Positions 1 through 5,291 of a stretch of 8,155 nt of DNA are shown here, in pieces. Position 1 is the first letter of the stretch. Each line of letters starts with the position of its first letter. Origin of the DNA: DATLAN01 sp035527455 (lineage in GTDB: Bacteria > Planctomycetota > Planctomycetia > Pirellulales > Thermoguttaceae); the NCBI GenBank assembly GCA_035527455.1, contig DATLAN010000669.1, positions 1-8,155 on the forward strand, written 5' to 3'. Position numbers and translations under genes: made by a program. The notes under the pieces were generated by a model. It did no database searches. It saw nothing but the letters and a program-made list of their open reading frames with translations, and was not told the DNA's origin.

Positions 1-273
1 TCGTTGTGCGTGTTGGGACTGCCGGGCCTCATGATGCAGCGCGTGTTGGGACTGCCGGGCCTCATGATGCAGCGCGTGTTGGGACTGCCGGCCCTCATGT
101 CGTTGTGCGTGTTGGGACTGCCGGGCCTCATGATGCAGCGCGTGTTGGGACTGCCGGGCCTCATGATGCAGCGCGTGTTGGGACTGCCGGCCCTCATGTC
201 GTTGTGCGTGTTGGGACTGCCGGCCCTCATGTCGTTGTGCGTGTTGGGACTGCCGGCCCTCCTGATGCAGCGC
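1..273. repeat. 33-bp tandem repeat array (8 units plus a partial one)
   Basis: Eight head-to-tail 33-bp units start at 10, 43, 76, 109, 142, 175, 208 and 241; bases 1-9 are the end of another, so the array continues beyond the window. Two variants share the first half (GTGTTGGGACTGCCGG). Variant A ends in ATGATGCAGCGC and variant B in ATGTCGTTGTGC. The order is A A B A A B B X, where X is a B front with an A-like end. This gives a 99-bp higher-order repeat (AAB twice). Four of the six reading frames stay open through the array, because 33 is divisible by three, so the open frames are not evidence of coding. It looks like a minisatellite; an 11-residue protein repeat is less likely. Confidence 0.93.
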
Positions 274-329
274 GTGGAGTTGCGTAGCCCGTAGTGCCGC
301 CCGTCGTTGCTGCCCGTCCTATTCAGCCG
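204..329 (+). repeat. Left copy of a 126-bp perfect inverted repeat
   Basis: Bases 204-329 are the exact reverse complement of 6628-6753; I checked this base by base. The copy holds the last array units (208-273) and a unique 56-bp tail (274-329). Outside the copy the left side continues into more array units, whereas the right side continues into unrelated sequence, so the matched segment ends sharply on both sides. It could be a terminal inverted repeat of a 6.3-kb segment, or simply two dispersed copies of a genomic repeat. Confidence 0.93.
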
Positions 330-331
330 GG

Positions 332-411
332 CGTATGCGGGGGGGGGTTTCTTGCGGCCGATTCCATGCGGACTTATTTTATCGGCCGCCAAGAACCCCC
401 CCCCGCATACG
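332..411. repeat. Long palindrome with G9/C9 runs
   Basis: Two 29-nt arms (332-360 and 383-411) are inverted copies around a 22-nt loop. Each has an outer CGTATGC/GCATACG block, a run of nine G or nine C, and an inner CGGCCG block; the segment between run and inner block differs by a one-base shift. It lies 2 bp inside the left 126-bp repeat and about 70 bp beyond the last minus-strand gene. It could act as a transcript 3'-end structure, but it has no U-tract, so I do not call it an intrinsic terminator. Nothing else is recognisable in 412-479. Confidence 0.85.
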
Positions 412-479
412 ACCGGCAGGATGGGGCAGGAACGACAAGGCGGGCACGGAGGGCGGGGGTTGCCATCGGGTCGTTGCGT

Positions 480-707
480 TTATCCTCCGAGTGCCTTGAA
501 CACTGCCGCACCCGCCGCTCCGCCGAGTATTCCCGATCCCAGCATGAAACCGAGAAGCAAGTTGAAGCGATTCTCGATCGTTCTAACCCGCTCTTCAATT
601 TTCAGGTTTGAGAACGGGCAGAGTGAAAGGTGTTGCAGAATCACTCGTTCGACTTCTTCTTTTATCATCAGTCGGAGTTGCGGTTGCGGCTGTTCGGTGG
701 TCGTCAT
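480..707 (-). CDS. Small coiled-coil/one-helix membrane protein, XhlA/holin-like
   Basis: This 75-residue protein is the last gene of the minus-strand run. The start is the ATG at 707, seven bases after the peptidase stop codon; the frame is open further upstream, but that part overlaps the peptidase gene and is a shadow. Residues 1-10 are polar (MTTTEQPQPQ). Residues 14-48 are charged and amphipathic, with heptad-like spacing (EEVERVI, EERVRTIENR). Residues 49-70 form a Gly/Ala-rich hydrophobic membrane segment, ending in KALGG. This layout matches the small XhlA-type proteins that accompany phage holins and lysins. The position directly after a peptidase gene suggests a lysis or cell-envelope role. 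That is inference from architecture and context, since no diagnostic motif exists; a membrane anchor for the peptidase is an alternative. Confidence 0.72.
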   Translation of the reverse strand: MTTTEQPQPQLRLMIKEEVERVILQHLSLCPFSNLKIEERVRTIENRFNLLLGFMLGSGILGGAAGAAVFKALGG

Positions 708-714
708 TTGATCT

Positions 715-1503
715 TCACGGATGGAAGGTTTCGGAAAGCGGGAAGAACGCCCCGAGGTCGGCGGTGGCGGATTCCTCGTCGAGGATTCCGTAGCCGTTGT
801 TTCCCCAGTCGGCACCCCACGAGTTGTCAATGCCGAGTCCGAAATCGTTTCGGCCGATTTGGATCGGGTCGAGTTGGCAGACCAGGTGTCCCCACCAGCC
901 GAGGCCGATTGCACCTGGCACTCGGCGGATCGCAAGCGTCATCTGCTGCGCGAAGGTTTTCACGTTCAACCACGATAGCAGAACGTGGTTCAACGCTAGT
1001 TCTTTCCAGTCCTTATCCGCGTTGCGTGGCGATAACTCGCCCTCAGGCCACGCAGACTGTGGACAGGCTCCGCCTTCGCTCAACTGCTGGCAGGCGTCTC
1101 CAGGGTAGCCGCCACGATCGCGGGTTCCTTCGATTGGATAGGCAATCGAATCTGGCGATAAGAGCAACGCCGGCTGCCCCTCCCACAATCGCAAGACTTC
1201 CATCGCTCTGGCCGATCCGTGAACCCAGCAACGCGAGGTCGAGCCCTGGTCGTGCGGCGGGAGTTTGCCGTGGCGGAGATCGGAAAGAAAGTTTCCTTTC
1301 CCTTTCTCGATTAGTTCCGGCCAGGCGTCGCGGGGAATGACTGGCATTTCCGCCGGCCATTCTTTCAGTGAAGAAAGGGGAGCTTGTAGATGGTGTCGGG
1401 CGTGACATCCGTTGTAAGTGGAGCTGCGCGGTTGGTTCGCTCGTTTTGTTGATTCCAGCCCGAGGCGGTGCCAGTCGGTTTTGGTTATCACATGGATGGC
1501 CAT
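715..1503 (-). CDS. Papain-family (C1) cysteine peptidase
   Basis: The 262-residue protein carries the complete papain-type catalytic set. DQG at 85-87 supplies the oxyanion-hole Gln86. The nucleophile is Cys92, followed by Trp93, with the six-residue Gln-to-Cys spacing of papain. His206 is in GHLV, and Asn227 is in NSWG followed by DWGNNGY (232-238). The residue before the cysteine is Arg91, where the family usually has Ser. There is no signal peptide and no classical inhibitory propeptide, although residues 1-80 could cover the active site. The start is ATG 1503, with GGAG ten bases upstream. The gene overlaps the end of the thioredoxin-like frame and is followed closely by the small membrane protein. 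It should cleave peptide bonds; a role in lysis, virion maturation or an effector function is inferred. The catalytic assignment is firm, the biological role is open. Confidence 0.9.
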   Translation of the reverse strand: MAIHVITKTDWHRLGLESTKRANQPRSSTYNGCHARHHLQAPLSSLKEWPAEMPVIPRDAWPELIEKGKGNFLSDLRHGKLPPHDQGSTSRCWVHGSARAMEVLRLWEGQPALLLSPDSIAYPIEGTRDRGGYPGDACQQLSEGGACPQSAWPEGELSPRNADKDWKELALNHVLLSWLNVKTFAQQMTLAIRRVPGAIGLGWWGHLVCQLDPIQIGRNDFGLGIDNSWGADWGNNGYGILDEESATADLGAFFPLSETFHP

Positions 1504-2098
1504 TGGTTTTTTTCTCCAGGTTCGGGATTAGGTTTAGTAACTCCGCAGCCGTCGCCGGTAGCGGCCCCTCGTATTTGATTTCTCCCTGGGCGTCGCACAT
1601 GATGATCCAGGGGAGGTTGTGCAATTTAGCTCGTTCGAGAAAGGGCAACAGGTTTGCCGGCGGCAAACCTGTTCTCGCATCCTTCAAGTTGGCGGGGATG
1701 ACGCCCAAAAAGTTGTGCTGTTTATCCGCCCGTTCTCGCCATTCGAGGTTTGCGAGTACTCCTCGCTGTGCCGTCGTCGATGTTGCGGGATTCTCGACGA
1801 TTGCAATGAATAATTTCTCAGGCTGCGGCGGGATAGGTGGGATCGGGTCCGGCGGGATCGGCGTCGTCGATCTGGTCATCATCCAGAAACCAATCCGGCC
1901 GTCCTTGCTCACGTAGACCATCCACATGCGATCGGCGGCGATCGGCAAGAGGACGGCCTGGGCCGTCGTCTTGTCCGTCAAGGGGATCGTGAATGAGGTA
2001 CAAGGGGCCGGCGTCGGGATGGAGTTTTCTAATCCTTGCGTTGATGTTCCGGCAAAAATTGTCAAAAGAAAGAAGAGTTTGGTTGCGAAGTGGTTCAT
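1043..2098 (-). CDS. Secreted thioredoxin-fold-like protein; frame overruns the next gene
   Basis: The credible protein is about the first 197 residues. It has a Sec-type signal peptide (MNHFATKLFFLLTIFAGTST), a small domain to about residue 80, a Pro-rich linker (PIPPDPIPPIPPQP, about 81-94), and then an alpha/beta region whose end (PWIIMCDAQGEI followed by a Gly-Pro strand and helix) resembles the cis-Pro and last strands of thioredoxin-like proteins. No CxxC is present, so redox catalysis is doubtful. As sequenced, the frame stays open to 1043 and overlaps the peptidase gene by 461 bases; that overlap is rich in Arg/Ser/Pro and looks like out-of-frame translation. At 1507-1513 a run of seven A (minus strand) follows Glu195. 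A shift of one base there would end the protein at TGA 1490-1488, a normal short overlap. The ATG 2098 start is chosen because the signal peptide begins there. Confidence 0.7.
   Translation of the reverse strand: MNHFATKLFFLLTIFAGTSTQGLENSIPTPAPCTSFTIPLTDKTTAQAVLLPIAADRMWMVYVSKDGRIGFWMMTRSTTPIPPDPIPPIPPQPEKLFIAIVENPATSTTAQRGVLANLEWRERADKQHNFLGVIPANLKDARTGLPPANLLPFLERAKLHNLPWIIMCDAQGEIKYEGPLPATAAELLNLIPNLEKKTNGHPCDNQNRLAPPRAGINKTSEPTAQLHLQRMSRPTPSTSSPFFTERMAGGNASHSPRRLAGTNRERERKLSFRSPPRQTPAARPGLDLALLGSRIGQSDGSLAIVGGAAGVALIARFDCLSNRRNPRSWRLPWRRLPAVERRRSLSTVCVA
1647..1673. repeat. Perfect 12-bp inverted repeat with GGC loop, in a gene
   Basis: The arms AACAGGTTTGCC and GGCAAACCTGTT are perfect inverted copies around the loop GGC. 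They sit inside the thioredoxin-like gene, where they encode TGLPPANL. The same architecture (12-bp arms, GGC loop, GCCGGC-type centre) occurs at 4957-4983. Confidence 0.8.
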
Positions 2099-2136
2099 GG
2101 TTTTTCATCGCTTTCTCGTGGGCTTGGGGTTTTGGT

Positions 2137-2766
2137 TTAGGTTACTGTGGCTGGGTAGGGACCGCCGATTGTTACGTTGATCGTTCCCGAGATTCCGACT
2201 CTCCGGTAGTAGTACTGATGTACTCCAGGCTCAACATTATTCACCTGGAATGTTTCCGTGGATGGATAAACTCCGGGCTGGAATATGGCAACTATCTCCT
2301 TTGGCGTTGGCATTCTTGCGGTTGGCACGCTGTACACGATGATCGCCCAGTTGTAACCTGCTGATGCCCAGCCCGCCTCGACATCTACGTACCCGACTCC
2401 ACCCGTCACTACAAAAGTTTGTAGGAGTTTTGTGGGTATTCCTTCGCTTCCCGGGTAAGATATAGACGGCCCTTGTCCGGTCCAGACGCGCTCAAAGTTG
2501 TACCGGCAGAATTCGGCAATGCCGGATGTTCCCGCTTTCACTCCGAGCGCTTCCCAAGTCGGTTTGAGTACCGGCGGGGCGTTTTTCCATTGATCCGTCA
2601 AAAACTGGTTGATCGCTCGCACTGCTCGTTGGGCCGGTACGCGGCGGAGCGTTGGGATGGCGTAGGCTTTGACGTAGCAGCGGCCGTTCCATTCTTCGTA
2701 AATCAGCGTCTGGCCGATCTGGCCGTGTGCCTCGAAGGAGTGCAGCGGTCCGGTAACTAGCGCCAT
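2137..2766 (-). CDS. Second phage-like beta protein (paralogue of 3289-3921)
   Basis: This 209-residue protein starts with MALVTGPLHSFEAHGQIGQT and has a W-N-G-R-x-Y-V-K strand at about 26-33. The same pattern opens the 210-residue protein at 3289-3921 (MARVTGPLFSLDASGQVGKS, then WKGRNYTRK). A G-x-x-G followed by W-x-G-R-x-Y near the N-terminus also recalls the DUF6266-type phage-like proteins. Residues 110-205 look like a beta-sandwich (fibronectin III-like), with a terminal HQYYYRRV strand. No enzyme motif is seen. The ATG at 2766 has GGAG seven bases upstream. An intrinsic terminator lies directly upstream (2783-2826), so this gene may be transcribed separately or only by read-through. A virion-surface or adhesion role is a guess; the coding call and the paralogy are solid. 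Confidence 0.85.
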   Translation of the reverse strand: MALVTGPLHSFEAHGQIGQTLIYEEWNGRCYVKAYAIPTLRRVPAQRAVRAINQFLTDQWKNAPPVLKPTWEALGVKAGTSGIAEFCRYNFERVWTGQGPSISYPGSEGIPTKLLQTFVVTGGVGYVDVEAGWASAGYNWAIIVYSVPTARMPTPKEIVAIFQPGVYPSTETFQVNNVEPGVHQYYYRRVGISGTINVTIGGPYPATVT

Positions 2767-2782
2767 GATAGATCTCCACGCG

Positions 2783-2826
2783 AAAAAAATGCCGGCCCGT
2801 GTTGAGCATCATGCGCACGGGCCGGC
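2783..2826 (-). terminator. Intrinsic terminator within the operon
   Basis: Read on the minus strand, GCCGGCCCGTG (2826-2816) pairs perfectly with CACGGGCCGGC (2801-2791) across a 14-nt loop. One base later comes a run of seven T (2789-2783). An 11-bp GC-rich stem plus T-run is a textbook Rho-independent terminator. It works in the minus direction only and sits between the 54/69-residue gene and the second phage-like paralogue. Confidence 0.88.
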
Positions 2827-2846
2827 GCCCGATGGGAACACTACGA

Positions 2847-3056
2847 CTAGGCCGTTGGTTTCTCTTCGGCGAAGAGGGCTATGATCAGGGGCAGCAACTG
2901 CATGATCAGTTCCATGAACTTCGTCCAGTCGATCTTTCCGAGTGCGTCTGATTTTTCCAGTTCACTGGCAAGCTGGTGAAGTTGGCTGGCTGCGGCAAGG
3001 CATTTTGACATTGGTTGCTCCTTTCGAGCTTCGGTTATGTGGAAACGGTTCGCCAC
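2847..3056 (-). CDS. Very small protein with hydrophobic C-terminal helix, two possible starts
   Basis: Two in-frame starts each carry a strong ribosome binding site. GTG 3056 has AGGAGG five bases upstream and gives 69 residues. ATG 3011 has AAAGGAG six bases upstream and gives 54 residues, starting MSKCLAAASQ. The extension is basic (MANRFHITEARKEQP). The body has an amphipathic stretch (LHQLASELEKSDALGKIDW), then a hydrophobic segment (FMELIMQLLPLIIALFA) and a short acidic tail. Size and layout would suit a holin-type or membrane-associated small protein; the dual start recalls phage holin/antiholin pairs, but that is analogy only. It is followed by an intrinsic terminator. I recognise no named family. 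Confidence 0.72.
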   Translation of the reverse strand: MANRFHITEARKEQPMSKCLAAASQLHQLASELEKSDALGKIDWTKFMELIMQLLPLIIALFAEEKPTA

Positions 3057-3082
3057 GATTGCCTCCTGTGCGTTCCTTGAGG

Positions 3083-3286
3083 TCAGTTGGTACTTTGACG
3101 CCTCCGGCCTTCGAGGCCCCTAGAATCGCTCCTGGGGCCTCTGGCCGGCAGGTCTACAACCGGATGTTTCCCGAGTGGTCGGCGTTGTGAAAGCTGCCTA
3201 GTTTTACATTCGCGATAGTCGAAGGCTTCTCTTCTCAACTCGGCCCACTCGGGCGGAACATCCGTTGGCTGGGTTATCAGGGCCAT
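3083..3286 (-). CDS. Small hypothetical protein, 67 residues
   Basis: The ATG at 3286 lies two bases after the stop of the preceding phage-like gene, so re-initiation is likely; no separate Shine-Dalgarno is obvious. Residues 1-30 (MALITQPTDVPPEWAELRRE and on) read like ordinary protein with an amphipathic helix. From about residue 31 the sequence becomes Arg/Gly/Pro-rich, and the DNA underneath is a long hairpin (3104-3148). The second half may therefore be non-native, for instance after a frameshift. No family is recognised. The position fits the compact phage-like cassette. Confidence 0.5.
   Translation of the reverse strand: MALITQPTDVPPEWAELRREAFDYRECKTRQLSQRRPLGKHPVVDLPARGPRSDSRGLEGRRRQSTN
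3104..3148. repeat. Imperfect hairpin in the end of the 67-residue ORF
   Basis: GAGGCCCC (3113-3120) pairs with GGGGCCTC (3134-3141) over a 13-nt loop, and CCGGCC pairs with GGCCGG outside it across a small asymmetric internal loop. There is no T-run on either side, so it is not an intrinsic terminator. It could stabilise the mRNA end upstream of the next small gene. Confidence 0.55.
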
Positions 3287-3288
3287 GC

Positions 3289-3921
3289 TTAAACCGGCGG
3301 CACAGCGACCGAGGCGTCGGCCAGGACGGTCCCTTCGATTCCGTCAGTGTTGAACTGGCTGAATCGGTAGTGGTACGTCCCGTCCTCGAGAGGCGAGTCC
3401 GTGAACGTGAACGCGGTCACTCCATCCCTGAAAATAGTGGCTACGCAGTTGGCCCACGACGGGGCGGTGATCTCGGCCGGATCGCGGTAGACGTTCACGC
3501 CCCAGATGTCGGCATTCGCGGCCGGCGTGATTACGGCTGTCACATAGCCGTCGTGGCCGGTTAATGGTGCCGTCGTGATCAAGGCTGGCGTAGATACTTC
3601 TGGTGCAGGGTACTCTTGAGTTGGCGTCTTGCCCACTTGCCAGCGGGCAAGGTTCTCGCCGACATAGGCATTGAAGGGGCTGATTTGCTTGCCCTCGGCC
3701 AGTGCGTCGTAGTCATCCTTGGTTCCCGCCGCCAATGCTGCCCAGGCCTGGGCAAGGAAGGCCATCATCGATCTGACTCCGGTCTGCTTGGCGGATTTGG
3801 GATTCTCCGGAATGACGAGTTTCCGGGTGTAGTTTCGGCCCTTCCACTTGGCAAAGACGATCGATTTACCGACTTGGCCGGAGGCGTCCAGTGAGAACAG
3901 CGGTCCAGTTACGCGTGCCAT
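3289..3921 (-). CDS. First phage-like beta protein (DUF6266-like N-terminus, Fn3-like C-terminus)
   Basis: The protein has 210 residues. The start is ATG 3921 (MARVTGP), with AAGGA nine bases upstream; the frame is open further upstream but only as a shadow of the phospholipase D gene. Residues 1-50 carry the G-x-V-G then W-K-G-R-N-Y-T-R strand pattern and a PENPKS...Q turn, reminiscent of DUF6266-type phage-associated proteins. Residues 50-100 are helical (MMAFLAQAWAALAAG). Residues 112-205 look like one fibronectin III-like beta-sandwich, with strands VTAVITP, IWGVNVYRD, FTFTDSPLEDGTYHYRF. No catalytic motif is present. It is paralogous to the gene at 2137-2766 and has a similar length. A structural or surface role is inferred from fold and company. 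Confidence 0.86.
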   Translation of the reverse strand: MARVTGPLFSLDASGQVGKSIVFAKWKGRNYTRKLVIPENPKSAKQTGVRSMMAFLAQAWAALAAGTKDDYDALAEGKQISPFNAYVGENLARWQVGKTPTQEYPAPEVSTPALITTAPLTGHDGYVTAVITPAANADIWGVNVYRDPAEITAPSWANCVATIFRDGVTAFTFTDSPLEDGTYHYRFSQFNTDGIEGTVLADASVAVPPV

Positions 3922-3937
3922 GACATGACATCCTTTT

Positions 3938-4501
3938 TCATGGGCAGGTTTTTTGAGGTACAAGAAGGGCTTGGGGTTTTTTCTTCGATTTGAACGGAGT
4001 CGAGTGTCGATAGTGGTGCTGAAAATTCTCAACGTACTTCGCGGCGACCTCGATGTCTCTGATGACGACGATGTTTTCCGCGTTCCGCGTCTCGGCGGAT
4101 TTCGTAAAATTAAAACTGCCGGTGATCGTGATTGATTTGTCGATCACGATCACCTTGTTGTGGAAGATGGCGTGTCGGCTGTCCGTGACGACGTCGACGC
4201 CGGCGGCGACGAGAACGGGGGCCGTGGAATATGAATGCGACTCCTGGCCGGCGTCGACGATAACGCGGACCGCCAAACCTCTGTTCATCGCGTCGATCAG
4301 TGCGTTGCCGATCGGCGGCGACGAAAAAGAGTAGGCCGAAACGTCAACGGACGTTTCGGCCCGTGAAATGCGGTCTACGATTTCGGCCGTGCATCCGCCG
4401 TTTGGCGAAAAAAAAACCGCCACGTCGGCAGCCAAAGATGGCATGGCTGCCAACGTGGATAGGAGGGCTGCAAGACAAAGCAGTCGTAAAGGGCTCTTCA
4501 C
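3938..4501 (-). CDS. Secreted phospholipase D-superfamily protein, Nuc endonuclease-like
   Basis: This 187-residue protein starts at GTG 4501, whose last two bases and the next A form the TGA stop of the upstream gene (GTGA overlap), so translation is coupled. It has a Sec signal peptide (residues 1 to about 24, ending PSLAA). One complete HKD motif is visible: His114, Lys116 and Asp121, followed by GSFNF (128-132) and a downstream Asn140-x-Glu142-Asn143. A single HKD per chain and this length match the small dimeric nucleases of the Nuc group; the basic tail (KSKKK) would suit nucleic acid. The expected activity is phosphodiester hydrolysis of DNA or RNA outside the cytoplasm; lipid hydrolysis is the alternative. 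The start of the coding region contains a terminator-like hairpin followed by nine T. Confidence 0.9.
   Translation of the reverse strand: MKSPLRLLCLAALLSTLAAMPSLAADVAVFFSPNGGCTAEIVDRISRAETSVDVSAYSFSSPPIGNALIDAMNRGLAVRVIVDAGQESHSYSTAPVLVAAGVDVVTDSRHAIFHNKVIVIDKSITITGSFNFTKSAETRNAENIVVIRDIEVAAKYVENFQHHYRHSTPFKSKKKPQALLVPQKTCP
4408..4458 (-). terminator. Terminator-like hairpin inside the phospholipase D gene
   Basis: On the minus strand CCACGTTGGCAGCCA (4458-4444) can pair with TGGCTGCCGACGTGG (4434-4420), 15 bp with a single G-U, over a 9-nt loop. Three bases later there is a run of nine T (4416-4408). This has the form of a Rho-independent terminator but lies about 45-95 nt into the coding sequence, covering the signal-peptide end. 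It may be a premature terminator or attenuator, or a chance product of the Ala/Phe codons. Confidence 0.6.
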
Positions 4502-5163
4502 GCTCTCGCCTCCTGTTTCGTGTGTTTACCGTTGCCGCCGAGGATCTCTCCGATGGTCGGCGGGTCCGGCTGGTTGTCCGGCTGTTCACGCATTCGGTTG
4601 ATCGGCTCTTTCTTTGTCCGAACGGTTGGGTTTTCGTGCCGCTTGTCCTCAATCGCTAGTCCAGTTAGCGGCAATCGCCAGATTGTCGTAAGTGCGAGGA
4701 TCACGTTCGGCGGGTCCGGTAGGGGTGACTTGGCGAGGTTTGCTGGGCTAGTCAGAATGACGACTTTCGCGTTTTTCAGCATCTTCGGCCGCGAAGCGTG
4801 CATGGTGCAGCCGCGAAGCGTACCATTTGCGAGTCGGTACTCTTCGAGGGATTTTGCGGCGTGTGCGGTGCACTCGAAAATGAAGTGTTCGCGGGTTTTG
4901 GATTCGAGTGCCGACACGTACACGTGGGTTCGGAAGGGCACTGCTTCGTTGCAGGCGGAACAATTTCCGGCGGAAATTGTTCCATCTATCTCCTGGTGGT
5001 GGCGTTCACAAGGGATCGTGCGACCTCCCCAAAAATGGGTGTCGCAGACGAGAAGCTCCGGGCAGGTGACGATTGCCTGGAGCGAGGCACATTGCGGCGT
5101 TCGGCGGAGATCATAGCCCATGTGCTTTTGCAATTTCGGCAGTTCGGTAGACCAAGTGGGCAT
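4498..5163 (-). CDS. Cys/His-rich putative zinc-binding protein, first gene of the cassette
   Basis: The 221-residue protein starts at ATG 5163, with GAGGA nine bases upstream, and ends in a GTGA overlap with the phospholipase D gene. Residues 34-71 hold a cluster of potential metal ligands: Cys34, Cys40, His43, Cys52, His55, His56, Cys68 and Cys71, with GGRT before Cys52 and a final C-x-x-C (NCSACNEA). Residues 80-165 look alpha/beta (VYVSALES, EHFIFECTAHAAKSLEEYR, LRG, KVVILTSP). The tail from about 175 is polar, charged and probably disordered. The zinc cluster in a mixed alpha/beta protein suggests nucleic-acid binding, for example a phage single-strand-binding-type protein, but I cannot assign a family. 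It heads the operon, which fits a regulatory or replication-linked role only weakly. Confidence 0.82.
   Translation of the reverse strand: MPTWSTELPKLQKHMGYDLRRTPQCASLQAIVTCPELLVCDTHFWGGRTIPCERHHQEIDGTISAGNCSACNEAVPFRTHVYVSALESKTREHFIFECTAHAAKSLEEYRLANGTLRGCTMHASRPKMLKNAKVVILTSPANLAKSPLPDPPNVILALTTIWRLPLTGLAIEDKRHENPTVRTKKEPINRMREQPDNQPDPPTIGEILGGNGKHTKQEARA
4957..4983. repeat. Perfect 12-bp inverted repeat with GGC loop, in a gene
   Basis: The arms GGAACAATTTCC and GGAAATTGTTCC flank the loop GGC inside the Cys-rich gene, in the stretch encoding GTISAGNCS next to its C-x-x-C. The layout is the same as at 1647-1673, although the arm sequences differ. Confidence 0.8.
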
Positions 5164-5252
5164 CGGTCCATATCCTCATTTTGGGCAAATGCGTTTCCTT
5201 GGGGTTTTTGGGTTTGCTTTACTTGTGAAAGTCTGACCGAACATAAGAAACA

Positions 5253-5273
5253 TACCCCGACAAAAGAGGGGTA
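5253..5273. promoter_or_regulatory. Small palindrome in the divergent intergenic region
   Basis: TACCCC (5253-5258) and GGGGTA (5268-5273) are inverted copies 9 bases apart, in the 128-bp gap between the minus-strand cassette and the plus-strand unit. It lies just before the AGGAAGG ribosome-binding-like site at 5278-5284. It could be a repressor site or a leader hairpin. I see no convincing -35/-10 pair here. Confidence 0.35.
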
Positions 5274-5291
5274 AGCTAGGAAGGTCCGATA

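Noticed and set aside
4..294. ORFs of about 95 residues through the tandem array (VLGLPGLMMQR- or RVGTAGPHDAA-type repeats)
   Set aside because: Frames stay open only because the unit is 33 bp; four of six frames are open and none has a ribosome binding site or a non-repeat domain.
1818..2108. Alternative 96-residue minus ORF overlapping the thioredoxin-like gene start
   Set aside because: The other frame has a clear signal peptide, Pro-rich linker and folded domain; this one is a shadow.
2492..2818. 108-residue minus ORF through the terminator
   Set aside because: Overlaps the well-supported paralogue in another frame and would start inside the terminator hairpin.
3104..3148. Rho-independent terminator after the 67-residue ORF
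   Set aside because: The stem is imperfect and no T-run follows on either strand.
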